Assembly: GCF_000006445.2 (NCBI RefSeq)
Contig: NC_006048.2
Span: forward strand, 1,860,001-1,924,000
Source of the DNA: Debaryomyces hansenii CBS767
Lineage: Eukaryota; Ascomycota; Pichiomycetes; Serinales; Debaryomycetaceae
Length of the DNA stretch: 64,000 nt
Direction: 5' to 3'
Shown: in pieces, positions 37,933-48,136 of the stretch
Layout of the letters: the number at the start of each line of letters is the position of its first letter
Position numbering within the stretch: position 1 is the stretch's first letter
Program-made: the position numbers and the translations under genes
Notes under the pieces: generated by a model
Told to the model about the DNA's origin: nothing
The model's database searches: none
What the model saw: only the letters and a program-made list of their open reading frames with translations

Positions 37933-40317
37933 ATGGCGTCAGAAGAAGAATTGATCAACTTGTTTAGCAAAGTTGGGTTCAATGATAAGAAATCTAAAGA
38001 AGTTTGCAAAAATAAAAAGGTTTCCCAATCATTAGCAGAAATCATCAATGAGTCAAAGGTGGAAGAAACAGATGAAAAGAAGCTTTCTTTGTTGCATGCG
38101 TTAGCCGTTGAGAGTAAAGGAGGAGATGTTCCTAGACGTGAATTAATTACGAAGGCTATTATTGATGGTAGATTGAAGACTAACTTACAGGTCACCGAAG
38201 CATTCAAATATGTCAAGGAAAACCCCGAAACTGCCAACAACGAAACCATGGAAGAAAAGTCAGGGGTTGGTATTGAGCTCAGTGATTCCGATGTTGAAAG
38301 AGAGATTAAAAAGTACATGGAAGCCCATAAGTCTGATATTGAGACTAAGAGATACTCGATTGTTCCTAGTCTATTAGGTGACGTCAAGAAGGTACCAGAA
38401 TTGAAATGGGCCAAGCCAAACTTATTCAAGCCAATTATTGACAGTTTGGTCTTGGAGATGATTGGACCAAAGGATGAGAGAGATGTCGTTAAGAAGGAAA
38501 AGAAGAAGCTGACTAAAAAGCAAGTTGAAACCAAGAAGGAAGCACAGATTGAGAGATCGATGTTTTCCGAAGGGTTTTTGGGTGACTTACACAAGCCTGG
38601 TGAAAATCCACAAAAATATCCTGAATTAATGAAAGAACATTTAGAATTCACCAAGCGTAAAGTATTCACTAGATTCCCACCAGAACCAAACGGATATTTG
38701 CACATCGGGCATTCGAAGGCAATTATGGTTAATTTTGGATATGCTAAGTACAATGGTGGTAACTGCTACTTAAGATTCGACGACACCAACCCTGAAGCGG
38801 AAGAAGAAGTGTATTTCAAGTCAATTGAAAAAATGATTGACTGGTTAGGATATGAACCATGGAAAGTTACTCATTCATCCGACTATTTTGATGAGTTATA
38901 CGATTTAGCTGAGAGATTAATCAGCTTAGGTAAAGGTTATGTTTGCCATTGTACGGCGGAAGAAGTTAAGGCTCAAAGAGGGTTGAAGGAAGATGGTACC
39001 TTAGGTGGAGAAAGGTTTGCATGTAAGCATCGTTCAAGAAGCGTTGAAGATAGTATGGCTGAATTCCGTAAGATGAAGAACGGTGAATATAAGAGTGGAG
39101 AGGCTACCTTGAGAATGAAGCAAGACTTGGAATCGCCATCTCCACAAATGTGGGATCTTGTTGCGTACAGAGTCTTAAACAAGCCCCACCACAGGACTGG
39201 AGACAAATGGAAGATCTACCCAACATACGATTTTACTCACTGTCTTGTTGATTCTTTTGAAAACATTAGTCATTCATTATGTACTACTGAATTTAGACTT
39301 TCTAGAGAGTCTTACGAATGGTTGTGTGACGAGCTACACGTTTACAGACCAGCACAAAGAGAATATGGTAGATTAAATATTACTGGTACCATATTGAGTA
39401 AGAGAAAGATTGCTAAATTAGTCAACGAAGGTATTGTTAGAGGATGGGATGATCCTAGATTGTACACGTTAGAAGCTATCCGTCGTCGTGGGGTTCCACC
39501 GGGCGCTATTTTAAGTTTCATCAACACGTTAGGGGTCACCACTTCAACTACTAATATTCAAGCAGTGAGACTCGACAGTGCTATCAGAGCATTCTTGGAC
39601 CAAACGACCCCAAGATTGATGATGATTCTTGACCCTGTCGAAGTCGAAGTTGAGAACTTACCAGAAGGGTACGAGGAAATGGTCGAGGTGCCATACAAAC
39701 CGGGTGACACCGTTAAGTTCGGAACCAGAAAGGTTCCGTTCACCAAGCGTTTCTATATTGACAGATCTGACTACAGAGACTCTACTTCCGACGACTACTT
39801 TAGATTAGCCCCTGGCCAACCAGTTGGGTTAATTAGGGTACCATTCAATGTTTCTGTCAAGGACGTTGTCAAGGATGACGCAGGTAAGGTGACGAAGATC
39901 ATCGCGCACTACGACAACGACGGTACGTTCAAAAAGCCTAAGACTTATATCCAATGGGTCCCAAAATCGGCCTCTTCACCAATCAAGGTCAACGAGGTGA
40001 GGATTCAGAACCAATTGTTCAACAGCGAGAACCCATCAGCTCACCCAGACGGATTCTTGAACGATCTCAACGAGCAATCGGAAGAGATCTACCGCGATGC
40101 GATTGTCGAGTCGGCTTTCACTGAAATTAAGGAGAAATCGCCATTGAATATTCCTATCGAAGGAAGCGAGTTCAACATCAAGGAGAAGCCGAGTGTCGAA
40201 ACGGTGAGATTCCAGGCCTTGAGAGTGGGATACTTCTGCATGGACAAGGATTCGAGCGCGGACAAATTGGTGTTGAACCGTATTGTCACTTTGAAGGAGG
40301 ACTCGTCGAAAAATTGA
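37933..40317 (+). CDS. GLN4: glutaminyl-tRNA synthetase
   Basis: The 794-residue protein is cytosolic GlnRS (class Ic; S. cerevisiae Gln4 is 809). The eukaryote-specific N-terminal appended domain (about 1-185) is followed by a Lys-rich linker and the catalytic core. It has PPEPNGYLHIGHSKA (HIGH near residue 257), FDDTNPEAEEEVYF, and the KMSKS-type loop ILSKRKIAKLV near 487. A C-terminal anticodon-binding beta-barrel region follows. The enzyme charges tRNA-Gln with glutamine. Codon use is biased, consistent with good expression. The relative GUS1 lies 13 kb downstream. Confidence 0.97.
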   Translation: MASEEELINLFSKVGFNDKKSKEVCKNKKVSQSLAEIINESKVEETDEKKLSLLHALAVESKGGDVPRRELITKAIIDGRLKTNLQVTEAFKYVKENPETANNETMEEKSGVGIELSDSDVEREIKKYMEAHKSDIETKRYSIVPSLLGDVKKVPELKWAKPNLFKPIIDSLVLEMIGPKDERDVVKKEKKKLTKKQVETKKEAQIERSMFSEGFLGDLHKPGENPQKYPELMKEHLEFTKRKVFTRFPPEPNGYLHIGHSKAIMVNFGYAKYNGGNCYLRFDDTNPEAEEEVYFKSIEKMIDWLGYEPWKVTHSSDYFDELYDLAERLISLGKGYVCHCTAEEVKAQRGLKEDGTLGGERFACKHRSRSVEDSMAEFRKMKNGEYKSGEATLRMKQDLESPSPQMWDLVAYRVLNKPHHRTGDKWKIYPTYDFTHCLVDSFENISHSLCTTEFRLSRESYEWLCDELHVYRPAQREYGRLNITGTILSKRKIAKLVNEGIVRGWDDPRLYTLEAIRRRGVPPGAILSFINTLGVTTSTTNIQAVRLDSAIRAFLDQTTPRLMMILDPVEVEVENLPEGYEEMVEVPYKPGDTVKFGTRKVPFTKRFYIDRSDYRDSTSDDYFRLAPGQPVGLIRVPFNVSVKDVVKDDAGKVTKIIAHYDNDGTFKKPKTYIQWVPKSASSPIKVNEVRIQNQLFNSENPSAHPDGFLNDLNEQSEEIYRDAIVESAFTEIKEKSPLNIPIEGSEFNIKEKPSVETVRFQALRVGYFCMDKDSSADKLVLNRIVTLKEDSSKN

Positions 40318-41604
40318 TCGACATGTACCGGATATATAGTTAAGATAATGAATGCGGTACGTACGACGGTGTAGTTAAAAGTAGATATGTAGGGATGTTT
40401 TCTTTGAATACATATTTACACCAAGCTTAATATTTCCGGCACAGAATTAATTCGCTACAGTAGAGACGGAATGCAGGCCATCTCCCTCCCCACGGAGAAG
40501 TGCATCAGATAACCAGCCACTTCCCCAGGATACCAACCAGTTATTGTCAAAATAATCGGATACCTGCCACAACCTCAAGTCCCCAACAAGATATCTGGCA
40601 GCCAAAACACCACTCTCCACCACCACCCTCACTCAACTACCACACTTGCTATTTACGGTGCTCGCCGAAGCACCGATTCGCTTCCAGCCGCGACATTTAT
40701 GACACACGACATGTGCGACATCGGCCACAATTCCGTTCTCTGAGCATTTCTCGATGCGGTCCCATCCGACTTTGTCTGATCCCTTCTAGTCTTTGTCGTC
40801 CATCTGGCATTCCCTAATGTACCTGGAATATCCCCGTTGCTATTTCATATGTTGCTTCAACCGCTACCGCTAGTTTCGCGTCGGTTTCCACACTCGAGTT
40901 GGGGCTGTTTTACTCCATCTACTCCGTCCCATCGCGTCCTCAAATTTTCTGATTCAAAATCTGCACTTTTCTATTGTTCTCCCCACTGCACCAAATTATG
41001 GAACATTGCCTGCACCACCCCCATGGGCTAATATGTGCCGATAGGGAAATTCTCCAGGCGGCCATTCGCGATTTCTTCTTTTATACCCAAAACAATTCCT
41101 TTACACAATAGCAATCGTTCGATTGCGTTCGGCACAAAAGACATTTCCTCCTACGAGCAACTGAAAATTTTCCTACGCCTACTCTATCCTTACGCCTACC
41201 AGTTGTGGGCTTTTGGACTGGCATCTTGCTTCACCTCTCCCCGTACCCCAGCAGTATTACTCTAGCTACCACATACCACTTCCTGTGGAGTTGTCGGTAA
41301 CAACTCGGTCGTAGATGCGGGATGGTATGCACCTGTAACTCACACAGGGTAAGCCGACGTACTATTGTGTGTAATTTTTGGTACCAAGCAGCGCAATATT
41401 TCTTTTTCAGGGACCATTATTAAAAGATTTTAACCCTCAGGTGACTGCAGACTCAACAAAAAAAATTGATCCCCCCTTTTGTAATTTTATATATAATATC
41501 TGGATTTAGCAATTCTTATAGTAGAATTTGACGCTGGTTACTAAAAAAAGCATATTTGGAATAAGCAGGGCATATAGGCTACATAATCACCAGGCCGGTT
41601 CACG
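40318..41604. other. long GC-richer, pyrimidine-rich intergenic region
   Basis: Nearly 1.3 kb between GLN4 and the PP1-subunit gene. From about 40440 to 41350 it is clearly GC- and C-richer than its AT-rich neighbours. It holds a 7-bp-stem hairpin at 40656-40675 and smaller ones near 41293-41307 and 41330-41346. Several 60-105-codon frames overlap here on both strands, but none has a credible family, start context or codon use. It may be a large regulated promoter or hide a structured non-coding RNA. Confidence 0.5.
40656..40675. repeat. hairpin, 7-bp stem and 6-nt loop
   Basis: CGGTGCT (40656-40662) pairs with AGCACCG (40669-40675) across CGCCGA, inside the unexplained GC-richer spacer. Confidence 0.8.
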
Positions 41605-43134
41605 ATGAGTAAAATACCCAGTATTAGTCCCTTGACGGTGACTAATTTAATCTCGAAGCAAGCAGACGAGATCGAAGATATTTGTTCAGATGGTGACACG
41701 GAATCGAGCTTGAGTACCATCAAAATGGGCGGCAAGGTGAGCGGTAGTAGTGAAGGCAAAGATAGTGTAAAGGAGGATGGAAAGAGAATAGATGAACGTC
41801 CAGGGTTGCTCCGCAAAAAATCGGGAGAGTTGATCAAATCGTCGCTCAAGTTGAGTGGGTTGTCTAGAAGTTTGTCAGCATCACAGTTGGGCAGCAAATC
41901 AGTAAGGTTTGCCACACGGTTAGCTAATGTGAAGATGTTTGACGGTCAGCAGTCACCCAGCACGGTTTCAACGGCCGAAAACACACCCATGTCGTCGCCG
42001 CAGGCGTTGGACGACTTCAATTCGAAGGGGTACTTTGACCTAAAGTGGGAGGATGACGAGGTGAGCGATATTACCAGTGACACGTCTTCCGACGAAGAGA
42101 TTCATTTTCATAGTCCTGCCACCTACAGAATCGCGCACCTGGACTTCAGGCCCCCTAGAAACATATATGACAAGCAGGATATGCCATGCTACTTGCAATC
42201 GATCAAGCTCTCGCCCGAAAAGACGGCGTTGGTTGGGTTGATCATGGTGAAGAATTTGGCGTTCGAAAAACGCTTGTCGATCAAGTTGACGTTCAACGCG
42301 TGGCGGTCTGTTCTTATTATCAATAATATATCTTACAGCAAGTCATTTTCTTCCATTAACTTTGACCAGTTCAAGTTTGTCATTCCGTTGGAACACATGC
42401 CTAAGCAACTCGACTTACAATTTGTCATCAAGTATGAAGTTGGCGGAAACAGCTTCTGGGACAATAACAACCTGAAGAACTATCACATCTCATTACAACC
42501 ATTTGAAACCGCATCAAACACGAAGTTGCACAACTCGTCCTTCAAGAACACTGTTACTCAGTTTGATGAGTTGGTTACAAAGTTAGTCAATTATAGAAAG
42601 GCCGATTGTGCATTGGACGGTGATATAATTAATAACGACGAATATGTTTATTCCAAAAAGCCGTTCTCCTCGAAGGCCAAGTCGGACTTTCACAACAGAT
42701 ATAACATCAATGACAATTTGAGCGAACCTAGATCGAATCCTCATGAACCAAGATCAAATCCGTTTATTTCCAGCACACCTACAATCAACATTGAACCTCC
42801 TTCAAATTCATCATCTTCCTCTGGTGGTGCGGTTCCTACAAGACCCCCTCTTAAAATGTCATACTCAACGTCGGATATTTCCAACGTTAAACCAAAATAT
42901 TCGAAATCCTACAAGTCGAAACAATCGGTGCCCCAAGGAAATGACAGTACTAACTTTAATTCCCAATTTTACACTAATTTATTACAAAGCTACTGTTTTT
43001 ACAATGGCGATAAATCTACTTCTTCCCCATCTTCAAATTCATCGAGCACTCCTCAATTCAATTCAACTAATACAATTCCCCACGCTTCAACTGCGTCCAC
43101 CCTTCAATCCTACAGCGATTCCATATATATTTAA
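41605..43134 (+). CDS. GAC1: PP1 glycogen-targeting subunit, Gac1/Pig1 family
   Basis: The 509-residue protein joins a protein-phosphatase-1 docking motif to a glycogen-binding domain. The RVxF-type motif KSVRF is at residues 98-102, within SKSVRFATRLANVKMF. A CBM21 domain spans about 172-290 (VGLIMVKNLAFEKRLSIKL, then FWDNNN). The rest is Ser/Asn-rich and disordered. Gac1-type subunits bring Glc7 to glycogen synthase and activate it. S. cerevisiae has four relatives (Gac1, Pig1, Gip2, Pig2), and the KSVRFA motif favours the Gac1/Pig1 branch. One CTG codon (42472-42474) sits in the WDNNN-x-KNY loop, where Ser would suit the family better than Leu. Confidence 0.8.
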   Translation: MSKIPSISPLTVTNLISKQADEIEDICSDGDTESSLSTIKMGGKVSGSSEGKDSVKEDGKRIDERPGLLRKKSGELIKSSLKLSGLSRSLSASQLGSKSVRFATRLANVKMFDGQQSPSTVSTAENTPMSSPQALDDFNSKGYFDLKWEDDEVSDITSDTSSDEEIHFHSPATYRIAHLDFRPPRNIYDKQDMPCYLQSIKLSPEKTALVGLIMVKNLAFEKRLSIKLTFNAWRSVLIINNISYSKSFSSINFDQFKFVIPLEHMPKQLDLQFVIKYEVGGNSFWDNNNLKNYHISLQPFETASNTKLHNSSFKNTVTQFDELVTKLVNYRKADCALDGDIINNDEYVYSKKPFSSKAKSDFHNRYNINDNLSEPRSNPHEPRSNPFISSTPTINIEPPSNSSSSSGGAVPTRPPLKMSYSTSDISNVKPKYSKSYKSKQSVPQGNDSTNFNSQFYTNLLQSYCFYNGDKSTSSPSSNSSSTPQFNSTNTIPHASTASTLQSYSDSIYI

Positions 43135-43459
43135 AATCTTATCCGATCGAATCATTCTTCCATGATATCAACTAACATTTAATTAAATTGTGGGTTTTCA
43201 TGTCAATTATAAGTTGGAGATTAACATTTTCTTTGGCAAATTTATTTATTGAAGTTCTTGCACTCAGAAAGGTAAAAGTTTTACGTGTCCTGTTACATAT
43301 TATTAATACTAGTAATAATCTATATTTCAATTCAGCATTTTTATTCCACATTAATATTGATTAAGTACTAAAAAATACTTATATATTTATTGTATTGTAT
43401 TATATGAATTTTTTAAATACATTTTAATATCTTTTTTATCGAGTTGTAATATTTTAATT
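43135..43459. other. convergent spacer, 325 bp
   Basis: Very AT-rich sequence between the GAC1-type gene and the THG1 stop. No gene or repeat was seen. Confidence 0.5.
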
Positions 43460-44257
43460 TCATTCCAATAACCATGGCCTTTCGTTCCAGAAGGTATCAC
43501 CAATTATATCAAGGTGATATTCTTCTATCAGGGCTTTCTTACGTTGCTTTTCAACTCTCTGCTGTTGACGCTTACTCAAATCATCTCCTTCTCTTGTATA
43601 GTCGTATTCTCGAACAAGTATTGTTCCCTTCTTGAAAATTTCAGATTCATTATTGTAATTAATGCCAAATTCCTTGAATAGCATTTCATTCTTATCACTT
43701 GAAACCGTCCCCAATAACTTATTTTCCGCCTCCCTCCCTGTCATTCCACCTTTAATCACCAATGTCCAAAATGTGGTATTATATAGATTATTTATATGAC
43801 AATCCACTTGTCTCCAACTAAAATAGTCCCGTATATGTTTAATGGTAGGATATACTACAATTCTGGCATCGAAAGTGGGTAATCGCTCCAACCTTATTTG
43901 TTTCTCTGGAAACTCAAGATTCCATTCATATAAGTAATTCACCGAAATGAATGATGCAAATGTTGATACCAATTTCATTTCCCTCCTTTCAAATAAGCTA
44001 CATTTTCTGCGTAGAAGAAACGAATACTCATCTGAATCCCCGTATGCCATCATTATATCTGGGAATTGAGCCATTAAGTTCTTAGCTGCGTTATTCATCA
44101 CCTTCAAGGCTCTGATATCATTGGGCTTAGAAAACTCATATTCTTCACTAAATTTGTGAAACCCTTTACCATCAACCCTCACTATTAAATAAGTATCTGG
44201 TAATAGAAAGTTCTCTCTTTCGAACTGTTTAACATATTCAAACCTTGACTTGGCCAT
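43460..44257 (-). CDS. THG1: tRNA-His guanylyltransferase
   Basis: Starting at the ATG at 44257 (MAKSRFEYVK) the protein has 265 residues. The frame runs four codons further up to a GTG, which is not used. With this start the catalytic carboxylates fall at D29 (RVDGKGF), D76 and E77 (GDSDEYSF), the same numbers as in human and yeast Thg1, which confirms the start. Thg1 adds G-1 to the 5' end of tRNA-His by 3'-5' polymerisation and is essential in yeast. Also seen: YEFSKPNDIRALKVMN and a basic C-terminal part (LSKRQQQRVEKQRKK). The gene is divergent from RPA135 across 191 bp. Confidence 0.96.
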   Translation of the reverse strand: MAKSRFEYVKQFERENFLLPDTYLIVRVDGKGFHKFSEEYEFSKPNDIRALKVMNNAAKNLMAQFPDIMMAYGDSDEYSFLLRRKCSLFERREMKLVSTFASFISVNYLYEWNLEFPEKQIRLERLPTFDARIVVYPTIKHIRDYFSWRQVDCHINNLYNTTFWTLVIKGGMTGREAENKLLGTVSSDKNEMLFKEFGINYNNESEIFKKGTILVREYDYTREGDDLSKRQQQRVEKQRKKALIEEYHLDIIGDTFWNERPWLLE

Positions 44258-44327
44258 CCTTGAATTCACAATAGTCTGGGTCTATATATCAATATAGTAT
44301 CTATGCAATATATATTATGGTCATGTG

Positions 44328-44355
44328 ATCTCATCTTCATAAATTTTTTTTTTCG
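44328..44355. promoter_or_regulatory. PAC plus RRPE-like elements upstream of RPA135
   Basis: ATCTCATC at 44328-44335 is the reverse complement of the PAC core GATGAGAT. An AAATTTTTTTTTT tract resembling RRPE follows at 44341-44353. The pair is the classical ribosome-biogenesis promoter signature (Dot6/Tod6 and Stb3 sites in S. cerevisiae), about 95-120 bp before the RPA135 ATG. Confidence 0.55.
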
Positions 44356-44448
44356 TTTGACCTCTTCACAATCTCATGAAAAAGTTGGGAATTACCATCA
44401 AAATCATTTTACTAAGATCAACCGGTAAAAGGTATATTAATTAGTAGC

Positions 44449-47400
44449 ATGGGGGCTCAATTTAGAACTCTTGAACGTGAAAAGCGTTTCCAGAATCCTC
44501 CAAAAGATAAATCTGCATATCCATTATTAGCGGAAGCAGTTGCACCACATATTGGATCATTTAATGCATTGACAGAAGGACCAGGCGGCGGTTTATTAAA
44601 CTTGGCGGTTAATGATATTGGTAGCAAAATTATATTTGACTCTAGTGATGTTGACAGATTAGGTAACAAGTTAAACATTAGAGTTGAATCTGTTCAACTT
44701 GCAAAGCCATCTGTCCCAGTTAACGATAAACTTTCAATTAATAGAAGAACCTACCCTTCGGAATGTAGAGAAAGAATGTCCACTTATAGATCTAGATTGA
44801 TGTTAAAAGTTACATGGAGTGTAAACGATGGTGACGAGGTTTCTGAAATTAGAGAAGCCGGGCAAGTTCCCGTAATGTTGAAGACTAATAGATGTCATTT
44901 GGAAAAATTATCGCCAAGTGAATTAGTCGATCAAAAGGAAGAATCTGATGAGATGGGTGGTTATTTCATTGTTAATGGTATTGAAAAGTTGATTCGTATG
45001 TTGATTGTTCAACGTCGTAACCATCCTATGGCTATTATCCGTCCATCGTTTGGTAACAGGGGTGCTTCATACACTAAGTTTGGTATTCAAATAAGATGTG
45101 TCAGACCAGATCAAACATCGCAAACTAACGTTTTGCATTACTTGAATGATGGTAATGTCACTTTCAGATTTTCTTGGAAGAAAAACGAATACTTGGTTCC
45201 CGCAATGATGATCTTGAAGGCATTAATTGAGACTAATGACCGTGAAATCTTCGATGGTATTATTGGAGCTGATACATCTAACTCTTTCTTGACTGATCGT
45301 TTGGAATTATTATTAAGAACCTATAAGCAATACAATCTCTACTCTAAACAAGAGACTTTAGCTTATTTGGGTGACAAATTCAGAATTGTATTTGGTTCAG
45401 CACCTGATGTATCAGATATAGAAGTAGGTAAAGAAGTCTTGCAAAGAATTGTTTTAGTTCATTTACCTAACAACTTAGATAAATTTAGAATGTTATTATT
45501 CATGATTAGAAAATTATATTCTTTGGTCGCCGGTGATTGTTGTCCAGATAATCCAGATGCCACCCAACATCAAGAAGTCTTATTAGGTGGTTTCTTATAT
45601 GGTATGATTATCAAAGAAAAAATTGATGAATATTTACAAAATATCAAGTTGCAAATTCAATCGGACATTAATCGTGGAATAGCAATCAATTTTAATGACA
45701 GAAAATACATGTCAAGAGTCTTTTTGAGAATCAATGAAAACATTGGACAAAAGTTGCAATACTTCTTATCAACGGGTAACTTGGTTTCTCAATCTGGTTT
45801 AGATTTGCAGCAAGTTTCTGGTTATACTGTTGTTGCGGAAAAGATTAACTTCTATAGATTCATTTCACATTTCAGAATGGTTCATAGAGGTTCTTTCTTC
45901 GCCGAATTGAAGACAACAACTGTTAGAAAATTATTACCTGAATCTTGGGGATTTTTATGTCCCGTACATACACCGGATGGTTCGCCTTGTGGTTTATTAA
46001 ACCATTTGTCGCATAAATGTCAAATCGCTACAGAAGCTTCCGATGTTTCTCAAGTTCCTGTCGCATTGGCGCAATTAGGTGTATCGCCTGCCCACAGCTT
46101 TGCGGCTGGACCAAACTTGTGTTGTGTTCAATTAGATGGTAAGGTCATGGGATGGACCACTCATGAACATGGTAAAATTGTTGCGGATACATTAAGATAC
46201 TGGAAAGTTGAAGGAAATCACGGTTTGCCATTAGACTTAGAAGTTGGTTACGTTCCGCCATCGACAAAGGGTCAATATCCAGGTTTATATTTGTTCGGTG
46301 GTCACTCTAGAATGATGAGACCAACCAAATATTTACCATTAAATAAGACTGATATTTTAGGTCCATTCGAACAAGTTTACATGGATGTTGCAGTTACACC
46401 AGCTGAAATTGAAAACAACATTCATACTCATGTTGAATTTTCTCCTACTAATATTTTATCTATTCTTGCTAATTTGACTCCATTTTCCGATTTTAATCAA
46501 TCACCAAGAAATATGTATCAATGTCAAATGGGTAAGCAAACCATGGGTACCCCTGGTGTAGCTTTGAATCATAGATCTGATAACAAATTATATAGATTAC
46601 AGACTGGTCAAACTCCTATTGTTAAGGCTAGTTTATATGATGATTATGGTATGGACAATTTCCCTAATGGGATGAATGCTGTTGTTGCAGTAATTTCTTA
46701 CACTGGTTATGATATGGATGATGCGATGATCATCAACAAATCTGCAGATGAAAGAGGTTTTGGCTATGGTACAGTGTATAAGGTTGAAAAGGTCGATTTA
46801 TCTCAATCTAGACGTAGAGGGGATCCGATTACTCAACATTTTGGGTTCGGTACTGATGAATGGCCTGAATCCTGGAGAGAAAAATTAGATGCCGATGGAT
46901 TACCATTGATCGGTGTTAAAGTCGATGAGGGTGATCCAATTGTTGCGTACTATGATGATACATTAGGTAGAACTAAAGTCAAGACTTACCATTCAACTGA
47001 ACCTGCTTATATTGAAGAAGTCAAATTATTGGGAGATGATAGTGGGGACCAAGAAGGACAACAAATAACCATCAAATATAGAATAACTAGACAGCCGTTA
47101 ATCGGTGATAAATTCTCTTCTAGACATGGTCAGAAAGGTGTTTGTTCTCGTAAATGGCCTCAAGTTGATATGCCATTCTCCGAAACTGGTATTCAACCAG
47201 ATGTGATCATCAACCCGCATGCCTTCCCATCTCGTATGACAATTGGTATGTTCGTCGAATCTTTAGCTGGTAAGGCGGGTGCTTTGCATGGTATTGCGCA
47301 AGATGCTACTCCTTGGAAATTCAGCGAAGATGATACACCTGCAGATTTCTTTGGTGAACAGTTAAGTAAGGCTGGTTATAATTATCACGGTAATGAACCA

Positions 47401-47952
47401 ATGTACTCAGGAGCTACCGGTGAAGAATTAAGAGCTGATATATACATTGGTTGTGTTTACTATCAAAGATTAAGACATATGGTTAACGATAAGTTCCAAG
47501 TCAGATCCACTGGTCCAGTTAATTCATTAACAATGCAACCTGTTAAGGGTCGTAAAAGAAGTGGTGGTATTCGTGTCGGTGAGATGGAAAGAGATGCTTT
47601 AATTGGACATGGTACTGCGTTCTTATTACAGGATAGATTATTGAATTGTTCCGATTATACCCAAACTTCTGTTTGTCGCTCTTGTGGCTCATTGTTAAAT
47701 ACTCAAACATCGGTACCAAGGATTGGAACTGCTGCTTCTATTAGATGTAGAAGATGTTCTGTTAAAATTGAATCTTATAGTCAACAAGGTGAATATGTTA
47801 ATGAGTCAGAGATTTGGCAAGATGGCCAAGGGAAGAAATTTGTTGGTGGTGAAAACACTACAACTGTAGCAATTCCTTTTGTTTTGAAATACTTGGATTC
47901 GGAATTGGCTGCTATGGGTATTAAAATGCGTTATAACGTTGAACCTCGTTAA
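44449..47952 (+). CDS. RPA135: RNA polymerase I second-largest subunit
   Basis: The 1167-residue protein is the beta-like subunit of Pol I (S. cerevisiae Rpa135, 1203), not Pol II Rpb2: it begins FRTLEREKRFQNPPKDKSA and carries IGSFNALTEGPGGGLLNL. Seen: YFIVNGIEKLIRMLIVQRRN, WGFLCPVHTPDGSPCGLLNH, the catalytic-side GYDMDDAMIINKSA, the hybrid-binding GDKFSSRHGQKGVCSRKWP, and the C-terminal zinc site CRSCG...CRRC (about 1075-1106). It transcribes 35S rDNA in the nucleolus. No in-frame CTG codon was seen on reading it through. PAC and RRPE-like motifs precede the gene. Confidence 0.98.
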   Translation: MGAQFRTLEREKRFQNPPKDKSAYPLLAEAVAPHIGSFNALTEGPGGGLLNLAVNDIGSKIIFDSSDVDRLGNKLNIRVESVQLAKPSVPVNDKLSINRRTYPSECRERMSTYRSRLMLKVTWSVNDGDEVSEIREAGQVPVMLKTNRCHLEKLSPSELVDQKEESDEMGGYFIVNGIEKLIRMLIVQRRNHPMAIIRPSFGNRGASYTKFGIQIRCVRPDQTSQTNVLHYLNDGNVTFRFSWKKNEYLVPAMMILKALIETNDREIFDGIIGADTSNSFLTDRLELLLRTYKQYNLYSKQETLAYLGDKFRIVFGSAPDVSDIEVGKEVLQRIVLVHLPNNLDKFRMLLFMIRKLYSLVAGDCCPDNPDATQHQEVLLGGFLYGMIIKEKIDEYLQNIKLQIQSDINRGIAINFNDRKYMSRVFLRINENIGQKLQYFLSTGNLVSQSGLDLQQVSGYTVVAEKINFYRFISHFRMVHRGSFFAELKTTTVRKLLPESWGFLCPVHTPDGSPCGLLNHLSHKCQIATEASDVSQVPVALAQLGVSPAHSFAAGPNLCCVQLDGKVMGWTTHEHGKIVADTLRYWKVEGNHGLPLDLEVGYVPPSTKGQYPGLYLFGGHSRMMRPTKYLPLNKTDILGPFEQVYMDVAVTPAEIENNIHTHVEFSPTNILSILANLTPFSDFNQSPRNMYQCQMGKQTMGTPGVALNHRSDNKLYRLQTGQTPIVKASLYDDYGMDNFPNGMNAVVAVISYTGYDMDDAMIINKSADERGFGYGTVYKVEKVDLSQSRRRGDPITQHFGFGTDEWPESWREKLDADGLPLIGVKVDEGDPIVAYYDDTLGRTKVKTYHSTEPAYIEEVKLLGDDSGDQEGQQITIKYRITRQPLIGDKFSSRHGQKGVCSRKWPQVDMPFSETGIQPDVIINPHAFPSRMTIGMFVESLAGKAGALHGIAQDATPWKFSEDDTPADFFGEQLSKAGYNYHGNEPMYSGATGEELRADIYIGCVYYQRLRHMVNDKFQVRSTGPVNSLTMQPVKGRKRSGGIRVGEMERDALIGHGTAFLLQDRLLNCSDYTQTSVCRSCGSLLNTQTSVPRIGTAASIRCRRCSVKIESYSQQGEYVNESEIWQDGQGKKFVGGENTTTVAIPFVLKYLDSELAAMGIKMRYNVEPR

Positions 47953-48136
47953 TATATCTGATTGCATTTATTTCATTTTTATTCGCTATTATCTTTTTGT
48001 TTAAATTGTTCTGTTGCATCATAATTGTTTGCTTTTTTTTGTACATTAAAGTCCTTCACATATCTAAGTCTATACAATTTCTATATTTAATTAAATTCTA
48101 CGTTTAAATCATATAAGCATTACTTCGTATCATTTT

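Noticed and set aside
40500..41265. Three plus-strand frames of 64-105 codons in the GLN4 to GAC1-type spacer
   Set aside because: They overlap other frames, codon use is unlike the neighbours and no domain is visible; composition explains them.
44449..47952. First impression as Pol II subunit RPB2
   Set aside because: The N-terminus and internal motifs match Rpa135 of Pol I much more closely.
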